Positions 12,176 through 23,475 of a stretch of DNA of 64,000 nucleotides are shown one piece after another (within the stretch, counting starts at the first letter, position 1; every line of letters begins with the position of its first letter). Both the position numbers and the translations under genes were made by a program. Below the pieces are notes generated by a model. The model did not search any database, had not been told where the DNA came from, and saw only the letters and a program-made list of their open reading frames with translations. Origin of the DNA: Ceratotherium simum simum (lineage: Eukaryota > Chordata > Mammalia > Perissodactyla > Rhinocerotidae); the NCBI RefSeq assembly GCF_000283155.1, contig NW_004454182.1, positions 1,310,522 to 1,374,521 of the forward strand, given 5' to 3'.

Positions 12176-12970
12176 GGCTCAAGATTTATTTTTAAAAGTC
12201 AGTCAAAGACAATCTGCGGTTCTCTCAAAATATGAAACAGTCACTCTTTGATCCTCTGTTTCAATGACGATTACTCATTGATTGTACTAGGTCAGAGGTT
12301 AAAATTTTTTTCAAATACTGTGGAAGATGAATTATCTAGTGTCAGTTTATTGGATTGGCTCAACTTTTTCTCTAAATTGACTCACCATTTACAAAATAAC
12401 CTGCTTACTCTGAGGCATATGTAGATCAACTAAAGACTTTTAAGATTAACCAGCAGCCTTGTGTAACGTTCTTGATTTTCTTTTGTCCTTATAGCCAGGA
12501 CATACATATTCATACATATTCTCCTATGGTTTACAGCCAACCACAGACGTACTGAAAGGAAAATTCCACCTCGTACATGAATTCATGCCATTTCTTTGTT
12601 TGATACCAATCACCCTGTATACATTGATGTGCATTTTGAAGGCACTGAATAAAGTGCCAAGGGAATCATCATTTGATATTGTCTTATTATTCCTTCCAAC
12701 AACACATGCAGAGCCAGTTAATGTGGGAAAATTATGGTCCTCCTTTTATGCATATTAGATGTGTACCTATTATGTGTACAAAACTGTGCTGGGCCTCTCA
12801 GGAACACAAAAGGTTTGTAAGACTCAATCCCTTCTTTGTCTGACTCTCCCATTCAGGGGGTGGGGAGAGGATTAAACTGTCCTATTCAAGCAAGGGGGCT
12901 GATCCTGAGATATAGCTCCAGTGGCGCCACAATTAAGATGTTGCATTCTACCCAAGATAGTTCATAAAAC
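12176..12970. other. Unique DNA, no gene seen
   Basis: No coding frame or classifiable repeat is recognised. The base composition is less AT-rich than the flanks. Around 12750-12830 a short segment resembles the generic 'tgtgctgggcctctcaggaacac' found in ancient repeats, but it is too short to name. Confidence 0.45.
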
Positions 12971-12974
12971 CAAC

Positions 12975-13112
12975 AACAGTACTAATAGCTACCATTTATT
13001 GAGCTCTTAGCACATTCCCACCACTGTGCCAATCATACACATGTGTTTCTCATTTAATGTTTAAAACCATCCTGTAATGTAACATACTATGAATGAAGAT
13101 GCTTAACTCAGA
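12975..13112 (-). mobile_element. MIR SINE remnant (antisense)
   Basis: It carries the reverse complement of the MIR 3' region: 'tagctaccatttattgagctcttagcac', 'cactgtgccaatc' and 'ctcatttaatgtttaaaaccatcctgtaatg'. It is old and diverged. Confidence 0.7.
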
Positions 13113-13114
13113 CC

Positions 13115-14734
13115 AACTATCGATATTGCCAAAGATTGTATTAGTAAATAACATGCCTAGAATGTACATTTAGAACTATTTGAATTAATCCTGGACTTTT
13201 AACCACCCTGCTGAATTTTCCATGATCATATCACTGAAAATGAGCCAAGCTAAAATCCTGAGTGTTTGCCAGGAATCAAATGCAGAAACAAAATATGAAC
13301 ACCAATCTAAAGTGGGCAAGACTACAAATGGGAGGGAGAAAGCCCAAGTCAAGTCTTGGAAAGGACTGGCTTCGTGTTAAGTATTGTTCCAAGAAGGTAC
13401 CCTCTTTGGGTAACACAGAAAGCACTGTGGTGCCCGTAACTTAGTGTCTTTGATGACTGGGAGTTTGATGTGAAAGAGGTTGGCCTGGCATCTATGTAAA
13501 AGTTTTGTTTGGACATATCCTCAAGGTTGGATGAGACTTTCCTCAGGAGTTTTTAATAGGGGAGAGTGAGATAATACTCATATAGGATGAAATAAGATAG
13601 AGGTCTATCCACAGATGAATATGTTGAACACTTATTTTTTTCCAACTGCTTGTGTTTAGAAAAAAATAATTATTCCTGAAGGAAAATGTTTTAGTTCAAG
13701 AATGAGGTGAAGTTAGAGGTTTTTATCAAATTATTTTGCTTAATAAAGCAGAAACTTTTTATGTGTCATAGTGAGTAAGCTATCTAGATCATAGAATCCC
13801 TTATTTAGTGACAACAAACACTGTTCTTTGATTTCTTCCACAGTACTTTTTTAAGTTTCTTAGCACTTTTGGTGTGGCTTTAAAAATTTTCTGCAGTGTG
13901 TCATAAAATGATCTATGAAAGCAACTTGTAATTTATTATAAGTTTGCCATGGGTATTCCTAAGAAATATCTCATTTTTCCTACTAAACAGCAGAGATTTT
14001 AAAAACTAACTGAAGTTTCAAAAAAAAAAAACAAAAAACAGAAAAGGCTGAATTAGTTGTACTTGTGAATGAAAATTTTTGACTAATCGGTGACTTAAAG
14101 CTTTTTAAAAATGATATATATTTAGGAGAAAAGGCTAATTTAAACATCAAGAGTCAAAGGAGGATTTGAGGAGCACCTACACTAATCTGATGAAAAACAT
14201 TTACAACGATGTGTTAAAGAATGACCACAAATGTAGAAAACATAGTCTATATTCAGGAAAATGGGGATCAGAAATCCTACATCAATTTCCTGATTTTAGT
14301 AAAGTGCTATTCTATTTTTCTATTTGATTCTTATTGGGACTGCTATATCATTGAACTATTTCCATGTCCAGGAATTGCTCTTAGAAATAGTGCTTTCTGC
14401 GTAAGACAATTTTTCCACAATGCTTGAAGTTATTTAACATATCTTGAAACCAAGTATAAATGCCATATTTAACAGCCATCTATTTTGTTTTGTAGTTATT
14501 GTATATTTTCTTTATGTCTTCCAAAAATTTTTAATATCTTATTATTTTTGGTATGGAAGGCCTTCTAAAATAATTCTAGAGAATTCATTTACTATCAAGA
14601 ATTTTACTGTCAAGTCCTTAGAAAGAATATCTTCAGAAAATTATTCACAATGTAATTCTAGTTCATTTAGATTTAGTGTACCGGAAAAAATATATAGTAG
14701 ATAAAGTCTTTCTTTTTAAAAAAAAACAAGGAAA
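13115..14734. other. Unique DNA, no gene seen
   Basis: Frames reach at most 86 codons (14444-14704) and are AT-rich, with no recognisable domain. No transposon is recognised apart from a poly-A run at about 14021-14031. Confidence 0.5.
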
Positions 14735-14930
14735 GGGGCCAGCCCCGTGGCATAGTGGTTAGGTTTGGTGCATTCCATGTTGGTGACCCGGGTTCACGGG
14801 TTCAGATCCCGAGTGCAGACCTACACCACTCATGAGCCATGCTGTGGCAGTGTCCCACATACAAAATAGAGGAAGATTGGCAAGAGATGTTAGCTCAGGG
14901 CTAATCTTCCTCAGGAAAAAAAAAAAAAAG
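14735..14930 (+). mobile_element. ERE-type tRNA-derived SINE
   Basis: It is a near full-length equine-type SINE. It begins ggggccagccccgtggcatag, has an A-box-like 'tggcatagtggtt' and a B-box-like 'gggttcagatcccg', continues with 'gccatgctgtggcagtgtcccacataca', and ends 'gatgttagctcagggctaatcttcctca' plus poly-A. Most CpGs have decayed to TpG/CpA, so it is an older copy. Confidence 0.92.
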
Positions 14931-15537
14931 GAGAGAATTAATTATTTTACCAATAAAAAAAAGTAAATTCCACTTTTTGGCAGAAACCACACACATAAAT
15001 GACTAAAATTTCTGGGGTGGATTGAGACAGAGTAACTAAAAAATGGAAACTAAAGCAGTTGTTCCGTCAAGTCAAGGAGACAAAGAAACTCTTCCGGGTC
15101 TTTGACACCAGTTGGGGCTTTATGTACATTCATACTGGTCTTGCAAATGCTAATGGAAATGGCATGTTTTTCAAAGGACAAAAACTATCATGTCTAGAAT
15201 GGTGGGAAATGAGTTATGAATGAGTTAAAATAGTCATTGGTTTGGTCAGAATGGTTCAATTAGACAGTGGTAGTTTTCTTTATTGATTAGTATTTATGTA
15301 TTACTTTCTAAGACATGATGCTTACATTTGGTTGTTTTAATATGTCTTATTGTGAGAAAGAAAAATATACTAAAATCTTTATCTCAGGTAAAAAATACAA
15401 GTGGCACAAACTTATTGATTGATTAAATAAAGCCCAGAAGTTTTATATAACTGATAATACTCCATGTCCACAAAGTTGAGACAAATAGCCTCTTTTACTG
15501 ATGCTGAGATAGAGAAAGTATAAGTAATGCAATATTT
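14931..15537. other. Unique DNA between SINEs
   Basis: No gene or repeat is recognised. Moderately AT-rich sequence separates two ERE copies in opposite orientation. Confidence 0.5.
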
Positions 15538-15546
15538 TCAGAGGTC

Positions 15547-15793
15547 TTTTTTTTTTTTTGGTGGGAAACATTAGCCCTGAGCTAACATCTGCTACCAACC
15601 CTCCTCTTTTTCCCGAGGAAGACTGGCCTGGAGCTAACATCTGTGCCCATCTTCCTCTACTTTATATGTGGGATTCCTGCCACAGCATGACTTGATAAGT
15701 GGTGCATATGTCCGTGCGGGATCCGAACCTGTGAACCCCAGGCCACTGAAGCAGAGCATCTGAACTTAACCACTATGCCACCGGGCCAGCTCC
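15547..15793 (-). mobile_element. ERE-type SINE with 9-bp target duplication
   Basis: This is an antisense SINE: poly-T, then the duplicated tail module ('gagctaacatctgctaccaaccctcctct', 'gagctaacatctgtgcccatcttcct'), 'gccacagcatgacttgataagtggtg', the B box in reverse ('gggatccgaacc') and the head 'ccgggccagctcc'. The 9-base direct repeat tcagaggtc flanks it at 15538-15546 and 15794-15802. Confidence 0.93.
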
Positions 15794-15802
15794 TCAGAGG
15801 TC

Positions 15803-16456
15803 ATTTTTAAACTTTTCTATTTATTTGCCAAAGGTCTGACCCGGCCATTCTACTTCTAAAAATTCATTTTCATTTTACATCATACAGGTATGAAAAGATG
15901 TATATACAAATATAGTTGCTTAAATTTTATAATAGCCAAAAAGAAAAGAAAAAAATAACCCACATTCTAGCAGAGACAGTTTCATAAATTTAGGTTTCTT
16001 ATGTAATTAAATGCTATGTAGCCATTAAGTATAAACTACATCTACATATTTTAATATGGAGAGACGGCTAGGACATATCATTGAGTGAAAGAAAAAACTT
16101 TAAAACTTTAATAACTTTATATTCTCTGTAGTGAGAATATAAAACAATATATAAATTAACAGCGATTATCTTTGAAAACTGGGACGTACATGTGAGTGTG
16201 TGCATGTGTTTATGTCTGTATTTGTTTTGGGACAAGCATCTGATTAAACATAATTGTGGGTGGTTGGGATTTTTATAGTAAATTTACATTTCCCAATATT
16301 TTTCTTTAAGATTCACACTTGCACATTATTGAAATGATTTCCATGTGGTGGCAGCTGCTTAAATTATAGATAATGTGTCAGAAACAAAATTAAAAAATTA
16401 AATAAACTTATGCTCAACTAAGAAAACTAAAGTGATAAATCAAAAAACACAAATCA
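15803..16456. other. Unique DNA
   Basis: No gene is seen. The segment around 16010-16130 ('gctatgtagccattaagtataaac') could be a short L1M ORF2/3' remnant in + orientation, but it is too decayed to call firmly. Confidence 0.4.
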
Positions 16457-16702
16457 GGGGCCGGCTCAGTGGCATAGTGGTTAAGCTTTGCGCTCTCTGC
16501 TTCGGCGGCCCTGGGTTAACAGGTTCAGATCCCTGGCGCAGGCCTACACCATTCATCAGCCATGCTGTGGTGGCAACCCACATACAAGATAGAGAAAGAT
16601 TGGCACAGACGTTAGCTCAGGGCTAATCTTCCTTAAGCAAAAAAAGAGGAAGATTGGCAACAGATGTCAGCTGAGAGTGAATCTTCTTCAGGAAAAAAAA
16701 AA
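16457..16702 (+). mobile_element. ERE-type SINE, two tail modules
   Basis: The head 'ggggccggctcagtggcatagtggttaag' is followed by 'gcggccctgggttaacaggttcagatccc' and 'gccatgctgtggtggcaacccacata'. Two consecutive tail modules each carry 'ttggca..aga..gt(t/c)agct', and poly-A follows. The dimeric tail distinguishes this subfamily from the copy at 14735. Confidence 0.92.
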
Positions 16703-17322
16703 CAGATCAAAGATCAAAGTTTTAATGCATGTAATTATCATACATATATCATATCATAGTATCATGCCATATAATAAAAGAAACTGTATGCTAAGGAAAG
16801 TAGAATCAAGCTCATGAGAGTTCTTTGGTTTTGTCAAATTTAAACAATTATCTTTCAGCACTACTCCTGTTTATCATCTCAAACATTGTAAGAAATATGA
16901 AAGGTGAAGAGGGGTAGATCAAGGATTATAGAGATAAGGCATATATTATTTTCACATATTGCATATATTTATTATTGGAAGGCTTACCATCTTGAAATAA
17001 ATGCCATTTTAGCACTCTTCACACTTTTTAAAAAACTAAAAATAAAAATCGTGTCCATCGAAATGGATTGCTATATAATTTTAACTGATTGTTATTTATG
17101 ATGATGATATTTTAATTTAAACGCTTGGCATTGAAGACATTCAGTGCTTACAATTTAAGATTTTCCAAGAAAATTTGGATCACAATTTTGTCCAAGGAAA
17201 TTTTTACATTGATCAGGTTGTGCAGTGGACGGAATAATAAGCATACAGACAGTGTCAGTGTTAAGATTTCAGGGTCCAGGGACAAGTGGCCAGCGGATAC
17301 ATCCTAACTCAGACTCTAGCTA
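16703..17322. other. Unique AT-rich DNA
   Basis: No gene or repeat is recognised. Open frames here are 60-65 codons with no family resemblance. Confidence 0.5.
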
Positions 17323-17335
17323 TGTTTCAGTTTTG

Positions 17336-17577
17336 TTGTTTTGTATGTGTGTGTGAGGAAGACCAGCCCTGAGCTAACATCTGCCAATCCTCCTCTTTTT
17401 GCTGAGAAAGACTGGCCCTGGGCTAACAGCCGCACCCATCTTTCTCCACTTTATATGGGACGCCGCCACAGCATGGCTTGACAAGCAGTGCGTGGGTGCG
17501 CCCCCCGGGGATCCAAACTCTGGGCCGCCGCAGCTGGGCACGCGCACTTAACTGCTCCTCCACGGGGCCGGCCCCTG
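17336..17577 (-). mobile_element. ERE-type SINE with 13-bp target duplication
   Basis: An antisense copy with a TG-rich tail ('tgtatgtgtgtgtgagg'), two tail modules, 'gacgccgccacagcatggcttgacaag', a reversed B box and the head 'ccacggggccggccccc'-like end. Perfect 13-base direct repeats tgtttcagttttg flank it at 17323-17335 and 17578-17590. Several CpGs remain in the body, so it is relatively young. Confidence 0.94.
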
Positions 17578-17590
17578 TGTTTCAGTTTTG

Positions 17591-19595
17591 ATCAGCAATA
17601 AAATGAGATTTCAGTCTCCTACCTTATAGTCTTGTACTCTTCAATATCACATGCTATGTGAATCCAGTTAGTCAATATAAAATTGATAAGGAAGCAAATG
17701 AGAAGTACCAATTAAATATGTAGGAAATAGTTAATTGCTATATTCTAATTGTGCTGGGGGCCAAATCATGGCAAAAGCAGCCAAGACAGAAAGTGTAGAT
17801 ATTCTATTGCACAAGTGGTGGAGGTAGGGGCAGATATGAATTGCATCCAGCTGCTTCTTACCATATAGGAACGTGGATCTCTATTGAAAGATTTCTTTGA
17901 TTTTCGAGAGATGTCAAAAATTAGGAATGCTTCATAAAATTTCCCACTTTCTGAAATCTTGTGATGGTTGAACAAGGCATGCCTGTGCGTTAAATCCCGG
18001 CCGTGACTCGCCCGTCAGCATCCCCTACTTCCAGGATTATGTCTATGAAAACAGCCAGAATGAGCAGTAGAAAGACAATATTTTCCCTGAGGGTAGGTCG
18101 GTGGTTTTGAAGATCACATTGTGAAAATGAAATGAGATGAAACGTAAACCTATTTATTACACTTACTGAATGTCTAAAAGGAAAATGAAAGAGAAGATGT
18201 GGACTCAATTTTCCTGAAGCAACGACATTGCTGAGAATATGGAAGATTTCAATTTAACAGATTTGCGATACTGATTTTATAGTCTTATATAGACTATACG
18301 TTTCAAAGGTAATCAATTATATACAATTTTTGTTTGCCATGATGGGACTCAATTACTAAGTAAAACGTATTTACCCCAGTGTGATACTAACTCTCCGAAT
18401 TACAATTCTTTGATCTTACTCTAGGCCCTTTCTTCGTAAAGGGCCTAGAAAGGCTTTTGAATTGTTTCATTTAAAGTAATAATTAAATGAAACATATGGC
18501 AAAGTGACAGGAGGCATGGAGAACGATGTGTAGCTGCAATCATTTAGTTAAAGCTAAAATATACGGCAATACCTGTGTGTTCCGTGTGTGCTCTTTTTTC
18601 CTAAAAAGCTAACATTTGGCGAGCTTTATAAACTAAACTTACCAGACACACAGAACTTTATTTGGCGACACTACTGTGCTCGCTGCAGAGGTGAATTTCC
18701 CTCCAGCAATGCCTGTTCAGACGTGTCTTGGATATTCTCATTTCCAATACTATGTAAAATACATTATTCATATATATATAAAACTTCAATCGAGAAGGTT
18801 GGCAACTATTTTCCTATAAAATAGAAAACTAACAGAAAAATTAAGACTCTGATGAAATCTTAGGCTTATTGCTTGTGCTATATGAAGAAGTTTTTTCAGC
18901 ACCAAGTAAATATTGCTAATAATTTCAAGATAAGATTTATATTAACACAGAGAAGAAAGGATATGTTGAAATTGCTTTGTTGATTTAATCAAATATAAGC
19001 AGTCATTTTAGAACATTCAGATTATGATAAATGGTACTTGAAATGATCCAAATTTCTTATGTTCTTTAATCAAATTAGTTAAATATTTGCTAATTTTCTC
19101 CTATGGAAATAGCCATACCAGTACATATTAGCCATTTTATGTGAACAGACTGTCAAATCCCAGACGCCCTTCCATCTTTCCTCTTATGATCCATGTTTGC
19201 TCAACTGATGTATGAGAGTGTGGTGGCCATGGAGACCAGTGGGATCAACAGACCGGGAGCAGACACAGCCTCTTAGGCCCATTCTCTGGAAGCAACTACT
19301 GAAGCAACTACCCCAAAGATTTATGTTCGTATCATGCAGATAATACTAAGTCAGTGGAAAAGCTTGAATAAATATTGCTTTTAACACTTTGAGTTTTCTG
19401 GTTTGTTTGATTTCATTTTGAGAATCTAACATATATTCAGGGTTCTTGGTCTCACCTGTAATCAGCTGAAGAATAACAGTTAGGCTTAACGATGTGAAGG
19501 AAAACATGGCTAAGCCGCCAAAGCCAATGACAACTGTAGCCTCTCAGAAACTGGGTCTGCGTTTGTGTTTGGAACAAGCAGGACACAGGAAAATG
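17591..19595. other. Unique DNA, no gene supported
   Basis: About 2 kb without a SINE or LINE. The longest frames (69-78 codons) show no domain. Two adjacent perfect-stem inverted repeats lie at 18421-18494 (listed separately). Confidence 0.5.
18421..18494. repeat. Two adjacent perfect hairpin-forming inverted repeats
   Basis: The first has an 11-bp stem (ctaggcccttt / aaagggcctag, 18421-18431 and 18438-18448) with a 6-base cttcgt loop. The second, 14 bases further on, has an 11-bp stem (tgtttcattta / taaatgaaaca, 18463-18473 and 18484-18494) with a 10-base loop. No transposon context is recognised. Confidence 0.8.
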
Positions 19596-19599
19596 TGAT

Positions 19600-19725
19600 A
19601 ACTGTCACATACAGCAAAAAGCTCCGTGAGATCAGGAGCCCTGTCTGCCCTCTTTGTTCTGCACCCAGTGCCTAAGAGAGCACACAGGAGGTACCCAATC
19701 GCGATTCGCTCCATGAATGTGGTTA
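19600..19725 (+). mobile_element. L2 3'-end remnant
   Basis: The order of short blocks matches the L2 3' terminus: 'agctccgtgagatcaggagccctgtctgcc', 'gcacccagtgcctaagagagcacacaggaggtacccaat' and 'atgaatg'. This is an ancient, heavily diverged LINE tail. Confidence 0.65.
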
Positions 19726-21263
19726 AATACACGGATTTCCTAAAGACATACTTTTCTATGACACTTTGTTTTTCACAAACTAGGAAGTTTCTCCTTATAC
19801 AAATTATGCATTTTCATTCTTAAAAGGACAGAGACCTATTGGAAGTAAGGAAATTTTAAAAGATAGCTATTCTGGTTCATTCATTAATAATTTGTCATAA
19901 CATCGCGAAACTAAATTGTAATAGACTCTGCTTATATTAGTTATAAAGTGCACTGGTTAAGTAGACAAACAAAAGTGTGAAATTGAGTTTATTGGGAGCT
20001 TTCTGAATGACTACTATTTGTCTAGTCTTTTTTAAAGAGCTCTGAAAAATTACATATGTATGTTATATATACATACATATATATGCATACACACGTTATA
20101 CATCTATACATATATATACACACATATATATTTATAATTTTAAGTGATTCAAATGTTGTATTTGATGATTCTTTATCACACGTGAAGAATTTAAGGTGAT
20201 GGAGAAGCTTTAAAACAAGTGTATTGCTCTGTTCGATCTTAGAACCATAGTGTTTGCTGATTATGAAACTTCTAGAAATCATTGATTATTAATGTTTTTA
20301 ATACATATTAACATTATTAAGGTTTTTGATACACATTACCACATTTTCCTGTCAGTTTTTTTTTAAATTTCCTCTTCATTATTTTGTTTTTCCCTTCTTT
20401 TCTTGCTTTAATATTACTTCACCAAAAATAAGAATAGAATTATTTTTTTAGTATATCTTTTATTCCAGTGCTCTATTCATAGACCTCTTTGTTATGTATA
20501 AAAAAAGGAAAAACTACTGGTTTATTGACCTTTAGCTTTTGAACCATGAATTTTGATATTTCTCCTTTGGCTCAAGTCCACAATTAAGTGTTATATATTA
20601 GAGAGCAGTGCATTTGTGATCTGTCCCCATACAAAACTAGTCAGCTTAAGTATTAATCAGTTTTGCTTAAAATAGAAAAAAAGCTCTGTAATCTATTAAA
20701 GAATACTTTGACATATCTTAAGAATGTTCTGAGAAATCCTCAAAATTCTTCTTTAAATTTCTTTCCTTAGTTGGTTTGCTTCTAAAGTAATGTACAATCA
20801 GAAAAAAAAAGTAAGAATGTGCAACATTTTTTACGCCTAGAAGCCTCATAGAGAATAGATCTATACTAAGGCTATATTTTTCGAACACCAGTTTAGAAGT
20901 TAGATCCCTAAAAGTATGGTCATGTGGCATCTTATGAAATAATTGAATTTCTAGTCAAAATATATTTATGTTTTTTTCTTTTGAGGAGACTTTTTCTGAT
21001 GATTTATCAATACGTCAAGTTCATGAGGACAGACTAGACTTACAATAGATTCATCCTGTGCTGAATGCAGATTCTAGGTGAGACAATTTTTGAGTTGTAT
21101 CAAAAGATCAAGATGATTTATATATAACCTTCTAAAACTAGGAAACCTGTTTGTATAACTCATATGTCATTTGGGTATCTGTTTTAGAGATTATGTTTTA
21201 TTTTTAAACATTATGTAATAACAGTCTAAGTATTTAGACTAATAACTATAAGCTGTAGTTACT
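19726..21263. other. Unique AT-rich DNA
   Basis: No gene seen. An AT-dinucleotide-rich, partly (TATACA)n region lies at about 20050-20140. Everything else is unclassified. Confidence 0.5.
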
Positions 21264-21278
21264 CTTAGAATCTTAGAA

Positions 21279-21570
21279 ATATTGGGTATGCAAGGCTAAA
21301 GTTAATCATTGTGTCTACAAGATAAGAACCTAATCATTAATTTGAGTTTGGTAAGGGTTTACAAACAATTGGGAATATCAAGAAAGCTAGACCTGCTAGT
21401 TAGAATTGTACAGTTATATTTAAGGCTGTCTAAATCTGCTGCTTCTTAATCAAGTTTAGAAGTAAACGTGTATTATTCTTCAAAAATAGCTGGGATAAAT
21501 TTTAATAATTAATCTTTATCTTTTAGGTTAATCTCTAAAAATCCTAGTGTCCACATCATAAGCAGGACAG
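21279..21570. mobile_element. Unrecognised 292-bp insertion, copy 1
   Basis: This AT-rich segment recurs in direct orientation at 32386-32678 with about 93% identity by eye (roughly 20 differences and one indel), and homology stops sharply at both ends. Copy 1 is flanked by perfect 15-base direct repeats cttagaatcttagaa (21264-21278 and 21571-21585), which suggests a target-site duplication. It has no poly-A tail, no clear terminal inverted repeats and no reading frame. I do not recognise the family. It could be a short fragment of a LINE-mobilised RNA, an unusual LTR-derived sequence or a lineage-specific non-autonomous element. Confidence 0.7.
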
Positions 21571-21585
21571 CTTAGAATCTTAGAA

Positions 21586-22530
21586 TCTTTAAAAAGTCAA
21601 TCTTTTTTGTCATATATCCCAAAAGGAATGAAAATATTATTTTGATTTATTCAAATAAATATCACATTCAAAAATGTGATATATCACAATTGATATATCA
21701 GCAAATGAAATACCTTGAAAGAATGTCTCCTCAAGTAACAAACACGGTATCGAGAACTACATAAATCACCCTCTAAGCTGTATTGCATTCCCTCTGTCTC
21801 CCTGGGACCTCACATAAGTCCACTGCATTTCCAGTACTTGTCAGTTATACGACTGACTTTTACACATAATAAAACTTCCTCTGGCTCTTCATTTTGCAGA
21901 GGATAACTTTACAGGACTATTGCTGTCCAATAGATTATTGTTTATATGGTTTCTTGCTTGGCCACTGCTGGTTTCAAATTGCATCTAATCCAAAGACCTA
22001 ATAAAGTGAACACACTTCTCTAATTACCTTAGATCAAGTGATCCAACTGATTTTCACTTACAATATTTTAGAACTTGGAAACGTTAATCTACAGTCTTTT
22101 GCTTAAGCCAAGTAAATGTAGATGACATCTGTTCAGTGTACCACAATATAAATATCATAATTATATGAAAATTTATCTTATGACTGTGCACTATGTCAGC
22201 ATGCTTTCTAATGCTTGTAATCAGTGCTAAACAGTATATTATAAACATTAAGTACATAGGCGTGAAATTGAGAGCTTAAGCTCCCTTCTCGTTATAGAGA
22301 TTAACAAGCAAACACATTGATGTGAAGGTTCAATTTAAGCTTGGGCATATGGAAATAAAAACTTGCTATTTGATTTGATGGATCAGTTAACAAAATCAAC
22401 TGTAATCATTTCCTAAAGAAATAAACAATGTATCATCACTTGGTGGGTATTTCAAATATTTTTCATTAGAGTTGTAGAAGTTGACTTTTATTGCTATTAG
22501 TAGTAGTAGTAAGTATTAGTATTAATATTA
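21586..22530. other. Unique AT-rich DNA
   Basis: No gene or named repeat is seen. A tag/tat trinucleotide-rich stretch lies at about 22495-22530. Confidence 0.5.
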
Positions 22531-22533
22531 TTA

Positions 22534-22741
22534 GGAGGGTCAGCACATTTTTTTTTAAGGGACCAAATAGTGAATATTTTAGGCTTTGCAAGCCAGCGGT
22601 CTTTGTTGCAACTACTCAATTCTGCCATTCTAGCTGAAGGCTACCGTAGAAAATACATAAACCAATGGGTGTGCCTGTGATCCCATAAAATTTTATTTAT
22701 GAAAGCAGACAACTGGACCATACGTTAGCATTTGCCAATCC
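22534..22741 (+). mobile_element. hAT-Charlie-type MER fragment
   Basis: The sequence runs 'gggtcagcaca', 'gaccaaatagtgaatattttaggctttgca', 'gcaactactcaattctgccattctagc', 'cataaaattttatttatgaaagcagacaa' and 'gcatttgccaatcc'. It matches a common non-autonomous hAT-Charlie MER element of about 200 bp as I remember it. I cannot give the exact family name (MER33-like is my best guess) or a secure orientation. Confidence 0.65.
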
Positions 22742-22784
22742 ATATATTAATGTCATTTTATATTTATATAGTGTTTTCACATAT

Positions 22785-22880
22785 TCACAAACTAACACAA
22801 CAATCTTGTGTTACCTAGAGAGAGATATTCACTTTTTGCAGATGAGGAAATAAGAATTTAGACTTGACTTGCTCATATGA
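22785..22880 (-). mobile_element. Possible MIR fragment (antisense)
   Basis: 'cacaacaatcttgtgttacctagag', 'tttgcagatgaggaaataagaatttaga' and 'gacttgctca' resemble the antisense MIR core. It is short and diverged. Confidence 0.5.
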
Positions 22881-23206
22881 AGCAAAATAAATGAGACTCA
22901 AGGCCCCAGACTCTGTAACAGATGCTTTTCATACTTATTGTCTTATAAAGCAAGCCACTCTGACAGTCAAAATTTATATTTAATTAATGAAAAACTTTCT
23001 TTCCACTTAGTTCTGAACTTTGTCATACCAAAGCATGATGACAAGATGATATTACAAGCTAAAGAAAGGCCACAGCTCAAATCCCAGCCAATGGATCTGA
23101 CATATGCTTAAGATTTAGGAATGTGAGAGCTTAGCATATTCAGGAAGATTAACATAGACACAGATGATTGACAGCTGTTGTTACTTCATTAAGAAAAGCC
23201 AATTCC

Positions 23207-23459
23207 AGTGGTGTAGTGGTTAAGTTCATGCACTCTGCTTTGCTGGCCTGGGGTTCGTGGGTTTGGATCCCAGGCCTAGACCTACACACTGCTCATCAAG
23301 CCACGCTGTGGCAGCATCCCACATACAAAACAGAGAAAGATTGGCGCAGATGTTACCTCAGGGACATCTTCCTCAAGCAAAAAGGAGGAAGATCGGCAAC
23401 AGGTGTTAGCTCAGGGACAATCTTCCTCACCAAAAAAAACCAAAGTTTTATTTTAAAAA
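23207..23459 (+). mobile_element. ERE-type SINE with 16-bp target duplication
   Basis: The body starts at 'agtggtgtagtggttaag', lacking the ggggccggcc head. It carries a B box ('ggtttggatccca'), 'gccacgctgtggcagcatcccacata', two tail modules and an A-rich tail. Perfect 16-base repeats aagaaaagccaattcc lie at 23191-23206 and 23460-23475. The missing head is therefore a 5' truncation at insertion and not a later loss. Confidence 0.94.
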
Positions 23460-23475
23460 AAGAAAAGCCAATTCC

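Noticed and set aside
14735..14930. Possible tRNA gene from A- and B-box-like motifs
   Set aside because: The boxes belong to the tRNA-derived head of an ERE SINE. The cloverleaf is not complete, and the same pattern recurs in every copy.
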